22,206 nt of DNA from JBBRHH01 sp038222915 (GTDB lineage: Bacteria; Planctomycetota; Phycisphaerae; Tepidisphaerales; Tepidisphaeraceae): positions 1 through 22,206 of the forward strand of contig JBBRHH010000026.1 of NCBI GenBank assembly GCA_038222915.1, given 5' to 3'. Position numbers and translations under genes: made by a program. The notes beneath the pieces are model-generated. The model was given only the letters and a program-made list of their open reading frames with translations, ran no database searches and was not told where the DNA came from. Positions 14,417-22,199 of the stretch are shown in pieces. The stretch's first letter is position 1. The number at the start of each line of letters is the position of its first letter.

Positions 14417-16771
14417 ATGAACGATTCACGAGCGATTCAGCGAGCAGGTCAAGGCCAGCCTGCGGCGTCCATCATGACGCCACAAGGGCCGGCCATGATT
14501 CAGATTATCGACTTCCCGTCGGCTGGCGGTCTTGGTCCGGTCCTGCCGTCGGGCTATGGCGGTGGCGGTTCGCGCCGTCCTGCTGGCATCCATATTCTCA
14601 CCGGCATCCTGAAGCGCTGGTGGCTCGTCCTTCTCGTTACGTTCGCCACCGGCGGCGCCGTCTATTTCGCTGCCCAGCGCATGATATTGCCGGTCTTCGA
14701 AGCCGAAGCCGTACTCGAATATACGCCCCCGAATATCGACAACCTCCCGAGCGATCCGACCATCCCGATTCACCGCGGCGTCGACAAACTGACTGATACC
14801 CAGATCACGCTGAAGGCCGCCCAAAAGGAAGAACTTCGCCAGGCGCTTCCGTGGCTGAAGACAATGGATCTAACCACTCCAGCTGTAAAACAGGACGTGG
14901 TTTTTCGGCTGAAGGACATCGTCGACGGGATGGACGATACTAATAAGGGAATAGTTCGAATCTCCACCCAGAAGCCCAACGCCCAGTTGGCGGCGGCCAT
15001 TTGCAATGCTTACGCCGAGGCGCTAATCGACTACGTCACCGAGACTGCCCAGGCCCAGGACAATGTCCAGATCAAAACACTTCAGCAGCACTGTGATGAA
15101 GAGCTGGTGAAGCTTAACAAGCTGCAGGGCGATCGCATCAATCTCGCGCTCAAGAGCAACATCGATACTAAAGGTCCCGAGCGCGACGCCATCGTCAAGC
15201 TCATGACCGACCTAGAGAACAAGCACGCCGAAGCGCTGATCAAACGCATCACTGCTCAGTCGTCGCTCGAAAAATGGCGCAAGGGCCCTGATGTGGCTGT
15301 TGCGACTGGCGCAAAGGAGAAGGAACGTATGGAGTTGCTCGAAGCGGAGCGCTCCAAGGACAGCATACTTCAAGCCGCTATGGCCGAGCAGGTCAAGGCT
15401 TTCAGCGATCTGCAAACCATCCGAAACAGTGGGATGACGGAGGAGCATCCAGAGGTGAAGCGGGCCAAAGAGCGTCTCGAGAAGTCCATCCAGTTGGTGG
15501 CTGGCCGTGACCAGGAAATTCGCGCGATCATTGACGCGAAGATCGACAAATTGCAGCGCATCAACGACCAGATTAAAGTCGAAATTCTCGACGAACAGGT
15601 CGCTGAAGCCGAGGCCTTTCTGAAGCATTACCAGGAAGAACGGGGCAAGCTCGACAAGCAGCTTTTTGAACTGGCCAAGGTTCAGGTCGTCATCAAGCAG
15701 CTTGAAGATCAAATCGAACTGGCGGGGACGCAGTATCGTGACAGTTGGAAGACGCTTCAGGAAGTGATTCGCAAACAGCGTCCTGGCTTTGCCACCGCAC
15801 TCACCCTGGCCTCGCCTGCTTTTCCGCCCAAGGCGCCTTCGGAAGACAAGCGAACCAAGATTCAGATGGCCGGCTGGCCCGGCGGTCTCCTGCTGGGCGT
15901 GCTTCTTGCCATGCTGGTGGACAAGTTCGATCGCCGCCTGCGCCATCCGCGTGACATCGAACCACTTATGAATACGCAAGTCTTGGGGATGATTCCCAAG
16001 ATCCAGGAACTCAAACGCATCAAGGGCGAACAGGCGCGCAATCTCATCGCCGAAGAGTTCCGTGTTATTCGCACCCAGATCCTGTTTGGCCGCCCTGAAC
16101 TACAGAACAAGACCATTCTCGTCACCAGCCCGACGCCGGGCGATGGCAAGACGTCGCTGGCTGTCAATCTTGCAATCTCGATTGCCAAGGCTGGCCGTCG
16201 CACCCTTCTGGTTGACGCCGATCTTCGCAAGCCCGACGTGCACCGCATCTTCAATATTCCTGACAGCCCCGGCCTCGCTGAACTAATCCATGGCACATGC
16301 GAGCCAGGAGCTGCTATCCGCAAGAGCGACATCGAACTGCTCGATGTATTACCCGCGGGTACGCCAATGGTGCGTCCAAGCGAATTGGTCTCCCGCCCCG
16401 AGATGGGCCAGCTGCTGACAGCGCTCAGCGAACTCTATGACCATATTGTTTTCGACACCGCTCCGCTGTTACCTGTAAGCGATACGCACGTGCTGTGCGG
16501 CATGGTCGATGGGGTCATCTGCAGCTTTAACGCAGAAGTGGACAAAGACACCGTCAAGATGGTCGAGGAAATTCTCCGCCGATGCCGGGCGAATCTGGTC
16601 GGCACTGTGATGAATCAGGTGCGTTATAAGCAGAGCAGCAGCTATCACCGGGGCAAGACCGCCTACGACAGTTACTACAGCAGCCCCCGCGGCGCGACAG
16701 CGCCATCAAAGAAAGTGAACCTGGACCCAAACGTTGCTTCGCTGGAAAAAGGCAATGGCCATGGCGACTGA
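14417..16771 (+). CDS. Wzc-like polysaccharide co-polymerase with tyrosine kinase (BY-kinase) domain
   Basis: 784 residues from ATG 14417, which has GGGGTGG just upstream. A TTG start at 14363 is less likely. TM1 lies at about 63-88 (ILKRWWLVLLVTFATGG), a Wzz domain and long coiled coil at about 90-440, and TM2 at about 484-502 after a Pro-rich segment. The cytoplasmic kinase has Walker A SPTPGDGKTSLAVNLA (about 571-586), Walker A' LLVDADLRKPD (about 597-607) and Walker B HIVFDTAPLLP. The C-terminal Tyr cluster YHRGKTAYDSYYSS (about 743-756) is the usual autophosphorylation site. It controls EPS chain length at the inner membrane, with the Wza-like proteins downstream as likely partners. Confidence 0.93.
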   Translation: MNDSRAIQRAGQGQPAASIMTPQGPAMIQIIDFPSAGGLGPVLPSGYGGGGSRRPAGIHILTGILKRWWLVLLVTFATGGAVYFAAQRMILPVFEAEAVLEYTPPNIDNLPSDPTIPIHRGVDKLTDTQITLKAAQKEELRQALPWLKTMDLTTPAVKQDVVFRLKDIVDGMDDTNKGIVRISTQKPNAQLAAAICNAYAEALIDYVTETAQAQDNVQIKTLQQHCDEELVKLNKLQGDRINLALKSNIDTKGPERDAIVKLMTDLENKHAEALIKRITAQSSLEKWRKGPDVAVATGAKEKERMELLEAERSKDSILQAAMAEQVKAFSDLQTIRNSGMTEEHPEVKRAKERLEKSIQLVAGRDQEIRAIIDAKIDKLQRINDQIKVEILDEQVAEAEAFLKHYQEERGKLDKQLFELAKVQVVIKQLEDQIELAGTQYRDSWKTLQEVIRKQRPGFATALTLASPAFPPKAPSEDKRTKIQMAGWPGGLLLGVLLAMLVDKFDRRLRHPRDIEPLMNTQVLGMIPKIQELKRIKGEQARNLIAEEFRVIRTQILFGRPELQNKTILVTSPTPGDGKTSLAVNLAISIAKAGRRTLLVDADLRKPDVHRIFNIPDSPGLAELIHGTCEPGAAIRKSDIELLDVLPAGTPMVRPSELVSRPEMGQLLTALSELYDHIVFDTAPLLPVSDTHVLCGMVDGVICSFNAEVDKDTVKMVEEILRRCRANLVGTVMNQVRYKQSSSYHRGKTAYDSYYSSPRGATAPSKKVNLDPNVASLEKGNGHGD

Positions 16772-16804
16772 TGGCTGTGGGGTTCTGCCCGCCTTGATGA
16801 GATT

Positions 16805-18652
16805 TTGACCTTGGCTACTTTGCAAACAACTTCCCAAAGTCCAAATGCCGCGGCGTCTTCCGACCGCCTGCCGGTTCGAAGCGTCCATCAGGCGCTCGTC
16901 GTCATCGAGCGTCGTATGGCCCGTGAAGGCGATTTACGCGACGAAGGAATGCCACCGGGCTGGAACTGGGTATTGGGAAACGCCAAAATTTCTGATCTGT
17001 TTGATCGCATGTTTGCCGAGACCGAACTCACTTGGTCTTCGCTGGTCGTTCCCGAAGAGCAGCACGCCACCTTTGCCGCGCTATCGCCTCCAAGTGTGGC
17101 GCGCAAGTCAATCGTCTCTTACAATGGTCAGCTCCAGATCCATGTAGACTCGCTCACGGCCGCCCCTGAATCAGGGCCGAGTGAGCCGCTGTTTCTCATC
17201 TTCAATGGCCATCGGTTTCCGATTTGCGATCTGAATCATGCCATCACCATTCACCGACAGAACAAGTGTGATGCGACGCTTATCGATTTTCCGCAGATCA
17301 AACGCGGCAAGAGCTACGATGAAAATCTGCGCATCGACAAGAGCGGCCAGGTTCAGCGCGTCGATCGGTCCTACGACCATGGGCGCGATGGCCGATCACT
17401 GCAGGCCGATCGCGACTGGCCGGTGATTATCGTATTGTCCAGTGCCGCAATGCAGCAGTTGCTCAGTGTCGAGCTGCCTCAACGCATCAATCAATGGGCG
17501 GGAGCCATGCTTCGGGCTGGCTTGCGTCTGCGCGGTAGCACTATACCCGGCCGCAGTTTCAGCCTCCACGATCGCGAACACCTGTTCGAGCTCAACGAAG
17601 CCCTTCTCCGCATGAAGCCCAAGTGGCTGCAGGAAGGTGGAAATCTGGTTGACCAGGGCGAACGCATCTGGGTGGGACGCAACGTTCGGATCGCGTCAAC
17701 GGCGCAGTTGCTTGGCCCGATTGCCATCGGAGACGATGTTGAAATTGGACCGGATGCAGTCGTCGTGGGACCGACGACCATCGGCAGGGGATCAACGATT
17801 GGCGCATCACTTGTGCTTAAGCGCTGCGTTGTCATGCCCAACACCACACTTGCCACCGTCGCCTTGAAGTCCACCGCGCTGTCGCATGCAATCGTACTTG
17901 GCGCCGACAAACCGACTATTCAAGCAATTACACCCGAACAGCCCGAAGAACGCGGGGATTTTCAAGCCCTGTCCTTCGGCCGCCAGATTCGTCTGGAAAC
18001 TGTTCTCGAAGCCGGTTCGCTGCCGGCGTTTTGTGGCTTTGGTTACAACGCTTTCTGCTTCACAAAACGAACGATCGACATCTTGGGCGCTTTGCTTTTC
18101 CTCGCGATGACTCTGCCGCTCTATCCATTGATCGCCTTGTGCATCAAGATCAATTCGCCTGGCCAGATGTTTTACGGCCACATGCGGCAGGGGCTGGGCG
18201 GCAAGAATTTCCGCTGCTGGAAATTCCGCACCATGGTCCCCGATGCCGACGAGATCAAGCGCAAACTTATGGCGCGAAATGAAGTGGATGGCCCGCAGTT
18301 CAAGATGAAGGACGACCCGCGAATCTTTATCGTTGGACGCTGGCTCCGCAAGCTCAACATGGATGAGTGGCCTCAGTTCTTCAACGTGTTGATTGGGCAG
18401 ATGAGTCTCGTTGGTCCGCGCCCGAGCCCCGACCGGGAAAATCAGATGTGCCCGGCTTGGCGCGAAGCCCGGCTGAGCGTTCGCCCCGGCATCACCGGCC
18501 TCTGGCAGGTCATGCGGCGTCGCGACCGTGGTGAAACAGACTTCCAGGAATGGATCTATTTCGACGTCCAATACGTAAAGAAGCAGTCGATCTGGCTTGA
18601 TATCAAGATTCTTGCAAAAACCCTGACTGTCATTTTTGGCGGCGGCCAATAG
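16805..18652 (+). CDS. Fusion: degenerate nucleotidyltransferase, beta-helix and PglC-like sugar-phosphate transferase
   Basis: About 615 residues if TTG at 16805 is the start. ATG at 16916 is the first ATG, and the choice is open. Residues about 50-285 echo a nucleotidyltransferase (LFLIFNGHRFPICDLNHAIT then IHRQNKCDATLI), with the metal-binding GD changed to GH and no GXGTRL loop. Residues about 288-345 are hexapeptide repeats (IAIGDDVEIGPDAVVVGPTT). Residues about 417-615 are a bacterial sugar transferase: one membrane segment, CWKFRTMVPDAD, the catalytic Asp-Glu of NMDEWPQFFNVL near 520, MSLVGPRP and RPGITGLWQV. The last domain puts a sugar-phosphate on undecaprenyl phosphate and starts the EPS repeat unit. 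The usual WbaP N-terminal membrane helices are replaced by soluble domains. Confidence 0.85.
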   Translation: MTLATLQTTSQSPNAAASSDRLPVRSVHQALVVIERRMAREGDLRDEGMPPGWNWVLGNAKISDLFDRMFAETELTWSSLVVPEEQHATFAALSPPSVARKSIVSYNGQLQIHVDSLTAAPESGPSEPLFLIFNGHRFPICDLNHAITIHRQNKCDATLIDFPQIKRGKSYDENLRIDKSGQVQRVDRSYDHGRDGRSLQADRDWPVIIVLSSAAMQQLLSVELPQRINQWAGAMLRAGLRLRGSTIPGRSFSLHDREHLFELNEALLRMKPKWLQEGGNLVDQGERIWVGRNVRIASTAQLLGPIAIGDDVEIGPDAVVVGPTTIGRGSTIGASLVLKRCVVMPNTTLATVALKSTALSHAIVLGADKPTIQAITPEQPEERGDFQALSFGRQIRLETVLEAGSLPAFCGFGYNAFCFTKRTIDILGALLFLAMTLPLYPLIALCIKINSPGQMFYGHMRQGLGGKNFRCWKFRTMVPDADEIKRKLMARNEVDGPQFKMKDDPRIFIVGRWLRKLNMDEWPQFFNVLIGQMSLVGPRPSPDRENQMCPAWREARLSVRPGITGLWQVMRRRDRGETDFQEWIYFDVQYVKKQSIWLDIKILAKTLTVIFGGGQ

Positions 18653-18658
18653 AGCAAT

Positions 18659-19384
18659 ATGCGATCCGTTTTTGCCATCTTCTGTACCCTGGCCCTGGCG
18701 GCACTCGCCGGCGGCTGCGCTCCCAAGGGCCCATCACCCACCGAGAAGATGAATCTCTGGCTTAACGCGCAGTCGAATGACATTCCGCCCGGCGTCTACC
18801 ACATTGAGCCGCCGGATGTCATTGCCATTCAAGCGCCACAAATTCCTGAACTCAACGGCAAAGGTGGCATCGTCACCGCTGAAGGTACGCTCACCTTTAA
18901 CCTGGTTGGCAATGTGCCGGTGGCTGGCAAGACGCCGGAGCAGGTTGCCAATCTGCTCGCTCAGTTGTGCAGCAAGTATTACGGTAAAGAAGCACTCGAC
19001 ATTGCTGTGCGCGTGACCGAATACCGCAGTAAGCAGATCTACGTCTTTGGCCGCGTTGGCACTCCGGGCATCAAGCCATTCACGGGTCGGGATACTATTT
19101 TGAAGGTCCTTGCGGACTCGCGGCTGGTAGACGGTGCGTGGGACGAGCGGATTGTCATTGTTCGTCCGAGCGAGGATCCAAACGTCAAGCAGCGTGTCAC
19201 GCTGGACCTGACCAAAATGTACGATTCGGGTGATCTGTCCGAAAACATCCTGCTTGAGGAGGGTGACCTGGTGTATGTGCCACCAACACCGCTCACAAGC
19301 TTTGGGATAGCAGTTAATCGGGTTCTGTTCCCGTTCAGGCCCGCTATTTCGTTGACGACGATGGTTATGACGGGAGGCATTTGA
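18659..19384 (+). CDS. Wza-like polysaccharide export lipoprotein (paralog 1)
   Basis: 241 residues. Signal peptide with lipobox LAGGC (Cys at 20). The Poly_export domain covers about 47-120 (YHIEPPDVIAI, GTLTFNLVGNVPVAGKTPEQ, LDIAVRVTEYRSKQIYVFG), followed by an SLBB-like part (GIKPFTGRDTILKVLADS, LLEEGDLVYVPPTPLTSFG). Shorter than Wza of E. coli (about 380), lacking the later SLBB and C-terminal helix domains, as is common outside the Enterobacteria. Located in the periplasm or outer membrane as part of the export channel. It begins six bases after the sugar transferase, so it belongs to the same transcript. Confidence 0.9.
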   Translation: MRSVFAIFCTLALAALAGGCAPKGPSPTEKMNLWLNAQSNDIPPGVYHIEPPDVIAIQAPQIPELNGKGGIVTAEGTLTFNLVGNVPVAGKTPEQVANLLAQLCSKYYGKEALDIAVRVTEYRSKQIYVFGRVGTPGIKPFTGRDTILKVLADSRLVDGAWDERIVIVRPSEDPNVKQRVTLDLTKMYDSGDLSENILLEEGDLVYVPPTPLTSFGIAVNRVLFPFRPAISLTTMVMTGGI

Positions 19385-19476
19385 ATTCCGCACGGTGCGG
19401 GGTTCTTGAGGATTTGTTTTAACGTTGGCTTTACTCCACCACGGCTACGAATCGCAGCGCGGCCGTGGAACTCCAA

Positions 19477-19542
19477 CCGGTCGCCGACTTGGGAGTCGCG
19501 GGTCCAAACCCGCGACCTCCCAATCGGCTGACCGGCCTTTTT
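19477..19542 (+). terminator. Long stem-loop followed by a T run between the two export genes
   Basis: The inner stem pairs 19491-19503 with 19508-19521 (13 bp with one bulged C, loop CCAA). An outer stem pairs CCGGTC and GCCGA at 19477-19487 with TCGGC and GACCGG at 19524-19535 (11 bp, small bulges). TTTTT follows at 19538-19542. About 24 paired bases plus a T run fit a Rho-independent terminator or an mRNA-stabilising hairpin. It implies separate expression levels for the upstream genes and the second export gene. Confidence 0.75.
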
Positions 19543-19585
19543 AAAAGACTTTGTTTCGATTCTCGCCCGTAAGAGGAGATTCATC

Positions 19586-20326
19586 ATGAAGGCGTTCGGA
19601 TTAGGTTTAATTGCACTCACCCTGGTTCTGACCGGTTGCGAAACCGAGCATCACAGCACCGCGGGCGCTGAAGGCCCGGATGGCGTATTCAAGCAGTATA
19701 AGGAACACGAAGTCGCTTCGTATAAATACATCGTGGATCCGCCTGACGAGATCAGCATTCTTGCTCCGGGCATCACTGAACTGAACAACGTCAAGCAGAC
19801 TGTCAGCGCGCAGGGCACGGTTACTTTTAATCTCATTGGCGAAGTTCCTGTCGCCGGGAAGACGCCTGACGAAATCGCGTCGATGCTGCGCGATATGACC
19901 AAGAAGTATTACACCAACCCCGACATCAAGATCGTGGTAACTGCCAACAGCAAGTTCTTCTATATCTTTGGTCTTGGCGGCGGACAGTTGAAACATCCGT
20001 TCACCGGACGTGACACTGTCATTGAAGCCCTGGCCGATGCTACTTTCAACGAGGGTGGATGGCCGGAGCAGATTCGGGTGAGCCGGCCAGGCAAGAACGG
20101 TAAGAAGGATCAGACTGCTGTCGTCGATTTTACGAAGGTGTTTGACTACGGCGACATGAAGCAGAACTATCTGCTCGAGCAGGGCGACATTGTTTACATT
20201 CCGCAGACGCCGCTGACTGTGTTTGGTACTCGCCTCAACCGCATTGTCGGACCGCTCTCTGGAGCGTCGAGCGGTGTGGGTGCGGGTCAGTCGCTGGTTC
20301 GACCTGCTCCGGTTACTTCCCGGTAA
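19586..20326 (+). CDS. Wza-like polysaccharide export lipoprotein (paralog 2)
   Basis: 246 residues. Signal peptide with lipobox LTGC. A very strong AAGAGGAG ribosome site sits just before the ATG. Poly_export and SLBB regions mirror paralog 1 (YKYIVDPPDEISILAPGI, GTVTFNLIGEVPVAGKTPDE, KHPFTGRDTVIEALADA, LLEQGDIVYIPQTPLTVFG), so the pair arose by tandem duplication. Where paralog 1 has GRVGTPGIKPF this one has GLGGGQLKHPF, a diverged loop. A Ser/Gly-rich tail follows residue 225. It is set apart from paralog 1 by 201 bases with a hairpin and may be expressed more strongly. Confidence 0.9.
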   Translation: MKAFGLGLIALTLVLTGCETEHHSTAGAEGPDGVFKQYKEHEVASYKYIVDPPDEISILAPGITELNNVKQTVSAQGTVTFNLIGEVPVAGKTPDEIASMLRDMTKKYYTNPDIKIVVTANSKFFYIFGLGGGQLKHPFTGRDTVIEALADATFNEGGWPEQIRVSRPGKNGKKDQTAVVDFTKVFDYGDMKQNYLLEQGDIVYIPQTPLTVFGTRLNRIVGPLSGASSGVGAGQSLVRPAPVTSR

Positions 20327-20358
20327 GGCAGGACTATACGATCCATTAAATTGGTAAG

Positions 20359-20384
20359 GCGGCCCGCGTTTCGCGGGCCGCTTT
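20359..20384 (+). terminator. Rho-independent terminator of the EPS locus
   Basis: GCGGCCCGCG and CGCGGGCCGC form a perfect 10-bp stem around a TTT loop, followed by TTT. It begins 32 bases after the stop of the second export gene. The T run is short. It lies between convergent genes but has no T run on the minus strand. Confidence 0.8.
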
Positions 20385-20496
20385 GCGTTGTGCCAGCCTT
20401 TAGATGGGCGGGATGGCGCAGGCCTGCGTAGATTTGTAAACACAGGCCCGACCGGAACTTTCGGACTTTGGAGCGGCGGAGATGGGCTGGCGATTT

Positions 20497-21690
20497 TCAT
20501 GTGGTTAGCTCCAAGGCTCGGGCTACGGCGAACTCGGGGTCGGAGCAGAGATTGGCCTGGCCTAGTTCCTCGCCGAGTTGGCTGTCGCGGATTTTTAGGA
20601 ATAGACGTGTTTCCGAGACGCAGACCACCAGCTCGCGCCGGGTTGCCCGGAGGGCGGCCAGGGAGAGCTGGAGGCCTGCGAGACTGTTGGTGTCGAGGCG
20701 AACATCGGGGGAGAGAATCAGGATGACGACGCGGAGGTGGCGGCCGGCGGTGTTGGCCAACTGACCGAGGTCGGGGGGCCGAACTTTCCGGCCTTTTTTG
20801 CCTTCGACGCGGAAGACGCCGATGGTGGGGGGGAGGACGCCGGGATCGATGCCGAAGCGTTTTAGTTCGACGTCGTCGTGGGCGTGATCGACCATATCCA
20901 TGACGGCGATGGGCTGGATGAGATCCATGGCGATGACCAGGACGAGGAAGGCCATGGGGGCGGCGAGTGCGCCAGCTCCCCAGTGCTGGAAGGTGAAGAC
21001 GCCCAAGGCTGCGCCGAGGAGGAAGGATGCCCAGATGGAACCCAGGAGGAGGAGGCGTTGGAGGGAGGGGTGCTGGGAGGAGAGGTAGAAGGCCTTCATA
21101 AGGCGCTCGAGGAGATGGCCACGGGTGCGATCGCGGAACCAGTAGAGGAGGCGGACACTTTCGAGGCCTAGATCGGTGAGGACGCCGGTGACGTGGGTGG
21201 TGCGAACGACAGCGCCGGCGATCTGGGTGATGGTGGCGTTTTGGAGGCCCATGGCGAGGGGGAGGATCATTGCGACGGCGACATGGCCGGCCCAGCCGTG
21301 GGCGATGATGGCGAGGCAGATGGCGAGGAGGGCGACTTCGACGCTGAGGGCGAGGGAGTAGACGGCACGGAAGCCTTTGCGCTTGCCACCTTCGGTGAGA
21401 AGGCCGCTGAGGACTGCGCCAGCGATGAAGCTGACGATGACGAGGGCGAGGCGGCGGGCACCGGCGAACTCGCCGCGGGCGGCGCGGGCGCCCATGGCGG
21501 CGGTATTGCCGGTCATATTGGAGGTGAAGGTGGCGAGGATGACGAAGCCCATGGCGTCGATGAAGCCGCCGACCCAGGCCAGTGAGATGGCGAGGCGGGC
21601 TTTCTGGCGGAGGGAGTAGGCGGCGGCGGAGAGCACGATTAGCGGCCTTGCATCGGGGGTTGGAGTTTGAACAACATGATTTGGTGTCAT
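20497..21690 (-). CDS. DUF1275 (YoaK-type) membrane protein with C-terminal STAS-like domain
   Basis: 397 residues from ATG at 21688-21690 on the minus strand. Longer in-frame starts (to 22068) would translate the repeat array and are rejected. Residues about 25-255 carry DUF1275 hallmarks: GGFIDAMGFVILATFTSNMT then GNT, MGLQNATITQIAGAVVRTTH then VTGVLTDLG, and several hydrophobic helices. Typical DUF1275 proteins have about 220 residues. The extra C-terminal about 115 residues (GVLPPTIGVFRVEG, VVILILSPDVRLDTNSLAGL, RELVVCVSETRLFLKIRD, AVARALE) resemble a STAS domain as in SulP transporters, with DTNSLAGL in place of the usual DSSGLGAL. The role is unknown; transport with cytoplasmic regulation is inference. 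Confidence 0.82.
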   Translation of the reverse strand: MTPNHVVQTPTPDARPLIVLSAAAYSLRQKARLAISLAWVGGFIDAMGFVILATFTSNMTGNTAAMGARAARGEFAGARRLALVIVSFIAGAVLSGLLTEGGKRKGFRAVYSLALSVEVALLAICLAIIAHGWAGHVAVAMILPLAMGLQNATITQIAGAVVRTTHVTGVLTDLGLESVRLLYWFRDRTRGHLLERLMKAFYLSSQHPSLQRLLLLGSIWASFLLGAALGVFTFQHWGAGALAAPMAFLVLVIAMDLIQPIAVMDMVDHAHDDVELKRFGIDPGVLPPTIGVFRVEGKKGRKVRPPDLGQLANTAGRHLRVVILILSPDVRLDTNSLAGLQLSLAALRATRRELVVCVSETRLFLKIRDSQLGEELGQANLCSDPEFAVARALELTT

Positions 21691-21784
21691 CGGCTGTTGT
21701 GAGGCCCGATGGCCAAACGGGGGCGAGTTCTGAGGGCCGAGGGTGGGAGCGAATGCCAATGACCAAGGCCCAGTGGGCAACAAA

Positions 21785-21815
21785 GGACCAAGGTCGACCA
21801 AGGTCCAATGACCAA
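21785..21815 (-). repeat. Short 7-bp-period run, TTGGTCN type
   Basis: On the minus strand, 21815 to 21795 reads TTGGTCA, TTGGACC, TTGGTCG in contiguous heptamers. A three-base step and another TTGGTCC follow, ending at 21785. GACCAAGG (plus strand) occurs at 21761, 21786, 21796 and 21810. It is a different sequence from the TYTCMAG arrays but has the same period. Confidence 0.55.
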
Positions 21816-21927
21816 GGGTGTGTGGCTGACGATGGGCCCAATTTCGATGGCCGGGGGCGGGGTGGTTTTTGGTGTGGAGTTGTGCGCAATTTTTTGTTTG
21901 GCGTTTGATTTTCTTTAGGTGATTTTT

Positions 21928-21949
21928 GTAAGTATTTGTTTGTACTGTG
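21928..21949 (-). repeat. ACTTAC box following the right 11-bp array
   Basis: On the minus strand this reads CACAGTACAAACAAATACTTAC, matching the CATCGCCCAAACAAGCACTTAC box in its second half. It starts 30 bases after the array ending at 21980, the same spacing as on the left. Confidence 0.55.
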
Positions 21950-21966
21950 GTTGCGATTTCCGGGGC

Positions 21967-22157
21967 GTTTTTTTCTGCGAAAAAACCGGCCCCAAAGCGA
22001 CATGTAACGGACCCCGAAGCGTCGCTCAAACGACACTGAACCGACATGGAATCGACCGTTTTTGACACTGAAACGGCCCACTTTCGACCGAGTGCTGAGG
22101 ACTGAGTGCTGGGTGCTGCGTGGCTGCAGAAATGCGCGCAATTGTGTTGGGTGTCGG
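21967..22157 (-). repeat. 191-bp block, inverted copy of 1119-1310
   Basis: The reverse complement matches 1119-1310 at about 87 percent by eye, with one single-base gap. It contains the CAGCACY run, the GTCGAAA junction, and all ten array units in the same order. It points toward the DUF1275 gene. Confidence 0.9.
21980..22088 (-). repeat. 11-bp-period array, ten units, GTCGGTT type (right copy)
   Basis: Read on the minus strand from 22088: GTCGAAAGTGG, GCCGTTTCAGT, GTCAAAAACG (10 long), GTCGATTCCAT, GTCGGTTCAGT, GTCGTTTGAGC, GACGCTTCGGG, GTCCGTTACAT, GTCGCTTTGGG, GCCGGTTTTTT. Total 109 bases, the same as the left array. The array ends 289 bases before the DUF1275 start. Confidence 0.9.
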
Positions 22158-22177
22158 TTTCGCGGAGGCGGTTTTTT

Positions 22178-22199
22178 GTAAGTGCTTGTTTGGGCGATG
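22178..22199 (-). repeat. ACTTAC box of a further repeat element beyond the edge
   Basis: On the minus strand this reads CATCGCCCAAACAAG then CACTTAC, almost the same as 999-1020. Since such boxes follow an array by about 32 bases, another 11-bp array is predicted just outside the window, from about position 22230. Confidence 0.65.

Noticed and set aside
21691..22068. N-terminal extension of the DUF1275 gene to 22068
   Set aside because: The extension reads through the inverted copy of the same array. Its similarity to the extension at 1229 reflects shared DNA, not shared protein.
19607..22141. 844-codon minus-strand ORF
   Set aside because: Arg/Pro/His-rich low-complexity translation overlapping the second export gene and the DUF1275 gene. 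It is an out-of-frame shadow.
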